64,000 nt of DNA from Pisaster brevispinus (lineage: Eukaryota; Echinodermata; Asteroidea; Forcipulatida; Asteriidae): contig JAMKCF010000129.1 of NCBI GenBank assembly GCA_023634235.1, positions 62,001 to 126,000 of the forward strand, given 5' to 3'. Every line of letters starts with the position of its first letter. Position 1 is the stretch's first letter. The position numbers and the translations under genes were made by a program. The notes under the pieces are model-generated. The model was not told the origin of the DNA and searched no databases. It saw nothing but the letters and a program-made list of their open reading frames with translations. Shown in pieces: positions 63,086 to 64,000 of the stretch.

Positions 63086-64000
63086 GGAGGGTCACATCAC
63101 CCCCAGGGCAATATCGAATCTGCACAATTTTAGTACCTCTGTAAAGCCCGTTTCAAGGGCTCCCTCTCCCGTGAGTTTGGGGTCGCTGACGATTCTGTAG
63201 GCGAGGCGAGCGGCCTGGATGTTAGGCCCATCCCTTCTAGGAGGGCTAGAGGGATGATTTTTTGGCCTGACTCTGCCTTAGGTATCCCTGCATCCGAAAA
63301 TTAGACTTTTACGGCCGTTGCGGGCAGGCTTCACACCGGAAAAGACCAGCAAGCGGGGACACTCCGAAAGCCCCGCAAAACATCAACGTGATTTTGCTGT
63401 AAAAAGACACAAATACAAAATAAGGAGGGTCACATCACCCCCAGGGCAATATCGAATCTGCACAATTTTAGTACCACTGTAAAGCCCGTTTCAAGGGCTC
63501 CCTCTCCCGTGAGTTTGGGGTCGCTGACGATTCTGTAGGCGAGGCGAGCGGCCTGGATGTTAGGCCTACCCCTAAGAAAAATTGAAAAAAAAAAAAAAAA
63601 AAAAACCCAGAAGCAAGGTCGTGCCAGCAGGGGTCATGGCCCAAAATAAAAGTGCGGTGAATTTGGGAATAACTCCCGATCTAGGAGGGCTAGAGGGATG
63701 ATTTTTTGGCCTGACTCTGCCTTAGGTATCCCTGCATCCGAAAATTAGATTTTTACGGCCGTTGCGGGCAGGCTTCACACCGGAAAAGACCAGCAAGCGG
63801 GGACACTCCGAAAGCCCCGCAAAACATCAACGTGATTTTGCTGTAAAAAGACACAAATACAAAATAAGGAGGGTCACATCACCCCCAGGGCAATATCGAA
63901 TCTGCACAATTTTAGTACCACTGTAAAACCCGTTTCAAGGGCTCCCTCTCCCGTGAGTTTGGGGTCGCTGACGATTCTGTAGGCGAGGCGAGCGGCCTGG
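63086..64000 (+). repeat. 2947-bp block, copy 2, cut by the window edge
   Basis: Starts: 63086 C, 63424 B, 63868 A or B cut at 64000. It reproduces 60139-61053 with the same diagnostic alleles. The block probably continues past the window. If so, the next units should match 61334 B and 61779 A. Confidence 0.92.

Larger units (their letters stand above)
1..64000 (+). repeat. Satellite DNA array, A (413 bp) and B (445 bp) monomers
   Basis: Every part of the window can be assigned to one repeat family in a single orientation. Each unit has a shared left part of about 140 bp (GGAGGGTCAC through the GGCCTGGATGTTAGGCC hairpin), a type-specific A-rich middle, and a shared right part of about 230 bp ending in ACAAATACAAAATAA. 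My count by eye is about 64 A, 73 B and 6 C units between successive starts, plus six truncated A copies hidden in D units. Neither end leaves the array, so its full length is unknown. I do not recognise the family by name. It is not alpha satellite, a 5S rDNA unit or a telomeric repeat. Copies differ mostly by scattered substitutions, poly(A) length and a few deletions shared by neighbouring copies. Confidence 0.97.

Noticed and set aside
1..64000. Tandem 5S rDNA, snRNA or histone gene cluster
   Set aside because: I find no 5S internal control region, no U1, U2 or U6 signatures and no histone-like frame in the monomer.
1..64000. Bacterial or phage origin
   Set aside because: A 64-kb gene-free satellite with long homopolymers, nested higher-order repeats and CpG decay has no counterpart in bacterial or phage genomes.

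Overview
The whole 64 kb window is one uninterrupted satellite DNA array. I see no unique sequence, no protein gene, no rRNA or tRNA gene, no recognisable transposon and no CRISPR array. All monomers lie in the same orientation. Using the motif GGAGGGTCAC as the start of each unit, I count 143 complete start-to-start intervals plus partial units at both ends. A few intervals hide a second, truncated monomer, so there are about 150 copies. All counts and coordinates were read by eye.

There are two main monomer types. Type A is about 413 bp. Type B is about 445 bp and carries a poly(A) tract of roughly 15-30 bases followed by a 20-bp segment missing from A. They also differ at linked bases: A has AAGTCCC, GAGAGATG, TTTTTTTACC and often CCCCCC/AACTTG; B has AACTCCC, GAGGGATG, TTTTTTGGCC and often CCCCGC/AACGTG. 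Minor forms are C (about 338 bp, a roughly 106-bp deletion relative to B) and D (a roughly 773-bp A-A pair with a 53-bp deletion at the internal boundary). The commonest higher-order unit is an A-B dimer of about 858 bp. Local variants include a C-B-A trimer (1194 bp), a B-A-D unit (about 1219 bp) and runs of B alone.

Layout: 1-2109 is rearranged, with a 1007-bp composite; 2110-5803 is mixed A/B; 5804-9690 is the C-B-A expansion; 9691-16943 is mostly A-B dimers; 16944-19380 is B-A-D; 19381-22945 is mixed with one partial duplication; 22946-27507 and 27508-31658 are two copies of a 4.5-kb block; 31659-33401 is B-rich; 33402-38612 and 38613-45129 are two copies of a 5.2/6.5-kb block; 45130-48184 is a partial third copy; 48185-49898 is a duplicated dimer; 49899-60138 is A/B; 60139-63085 and 63086-64000 are copies of a 2947-bp block.

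The organism cannot be named from this sequence. Array scale, poly(A) tracts and nested higher-order repeats point to a eukaryotic heterochromatic (centromeric, pericentromeric, subtelomeric or sex-chromosome) array. Many differences between copies are CG to TG or CA changes, which suggests germline CpG methylation, as in vertebrates or plants. Short open frames recur on both strands because each monomer contains the same 50-60 stop-free codons; I do not regard them as genes. Nothing here forms a gene system. The biology visible is array evolution: unequal exchange, conversion between A and B, and segmental duplication.
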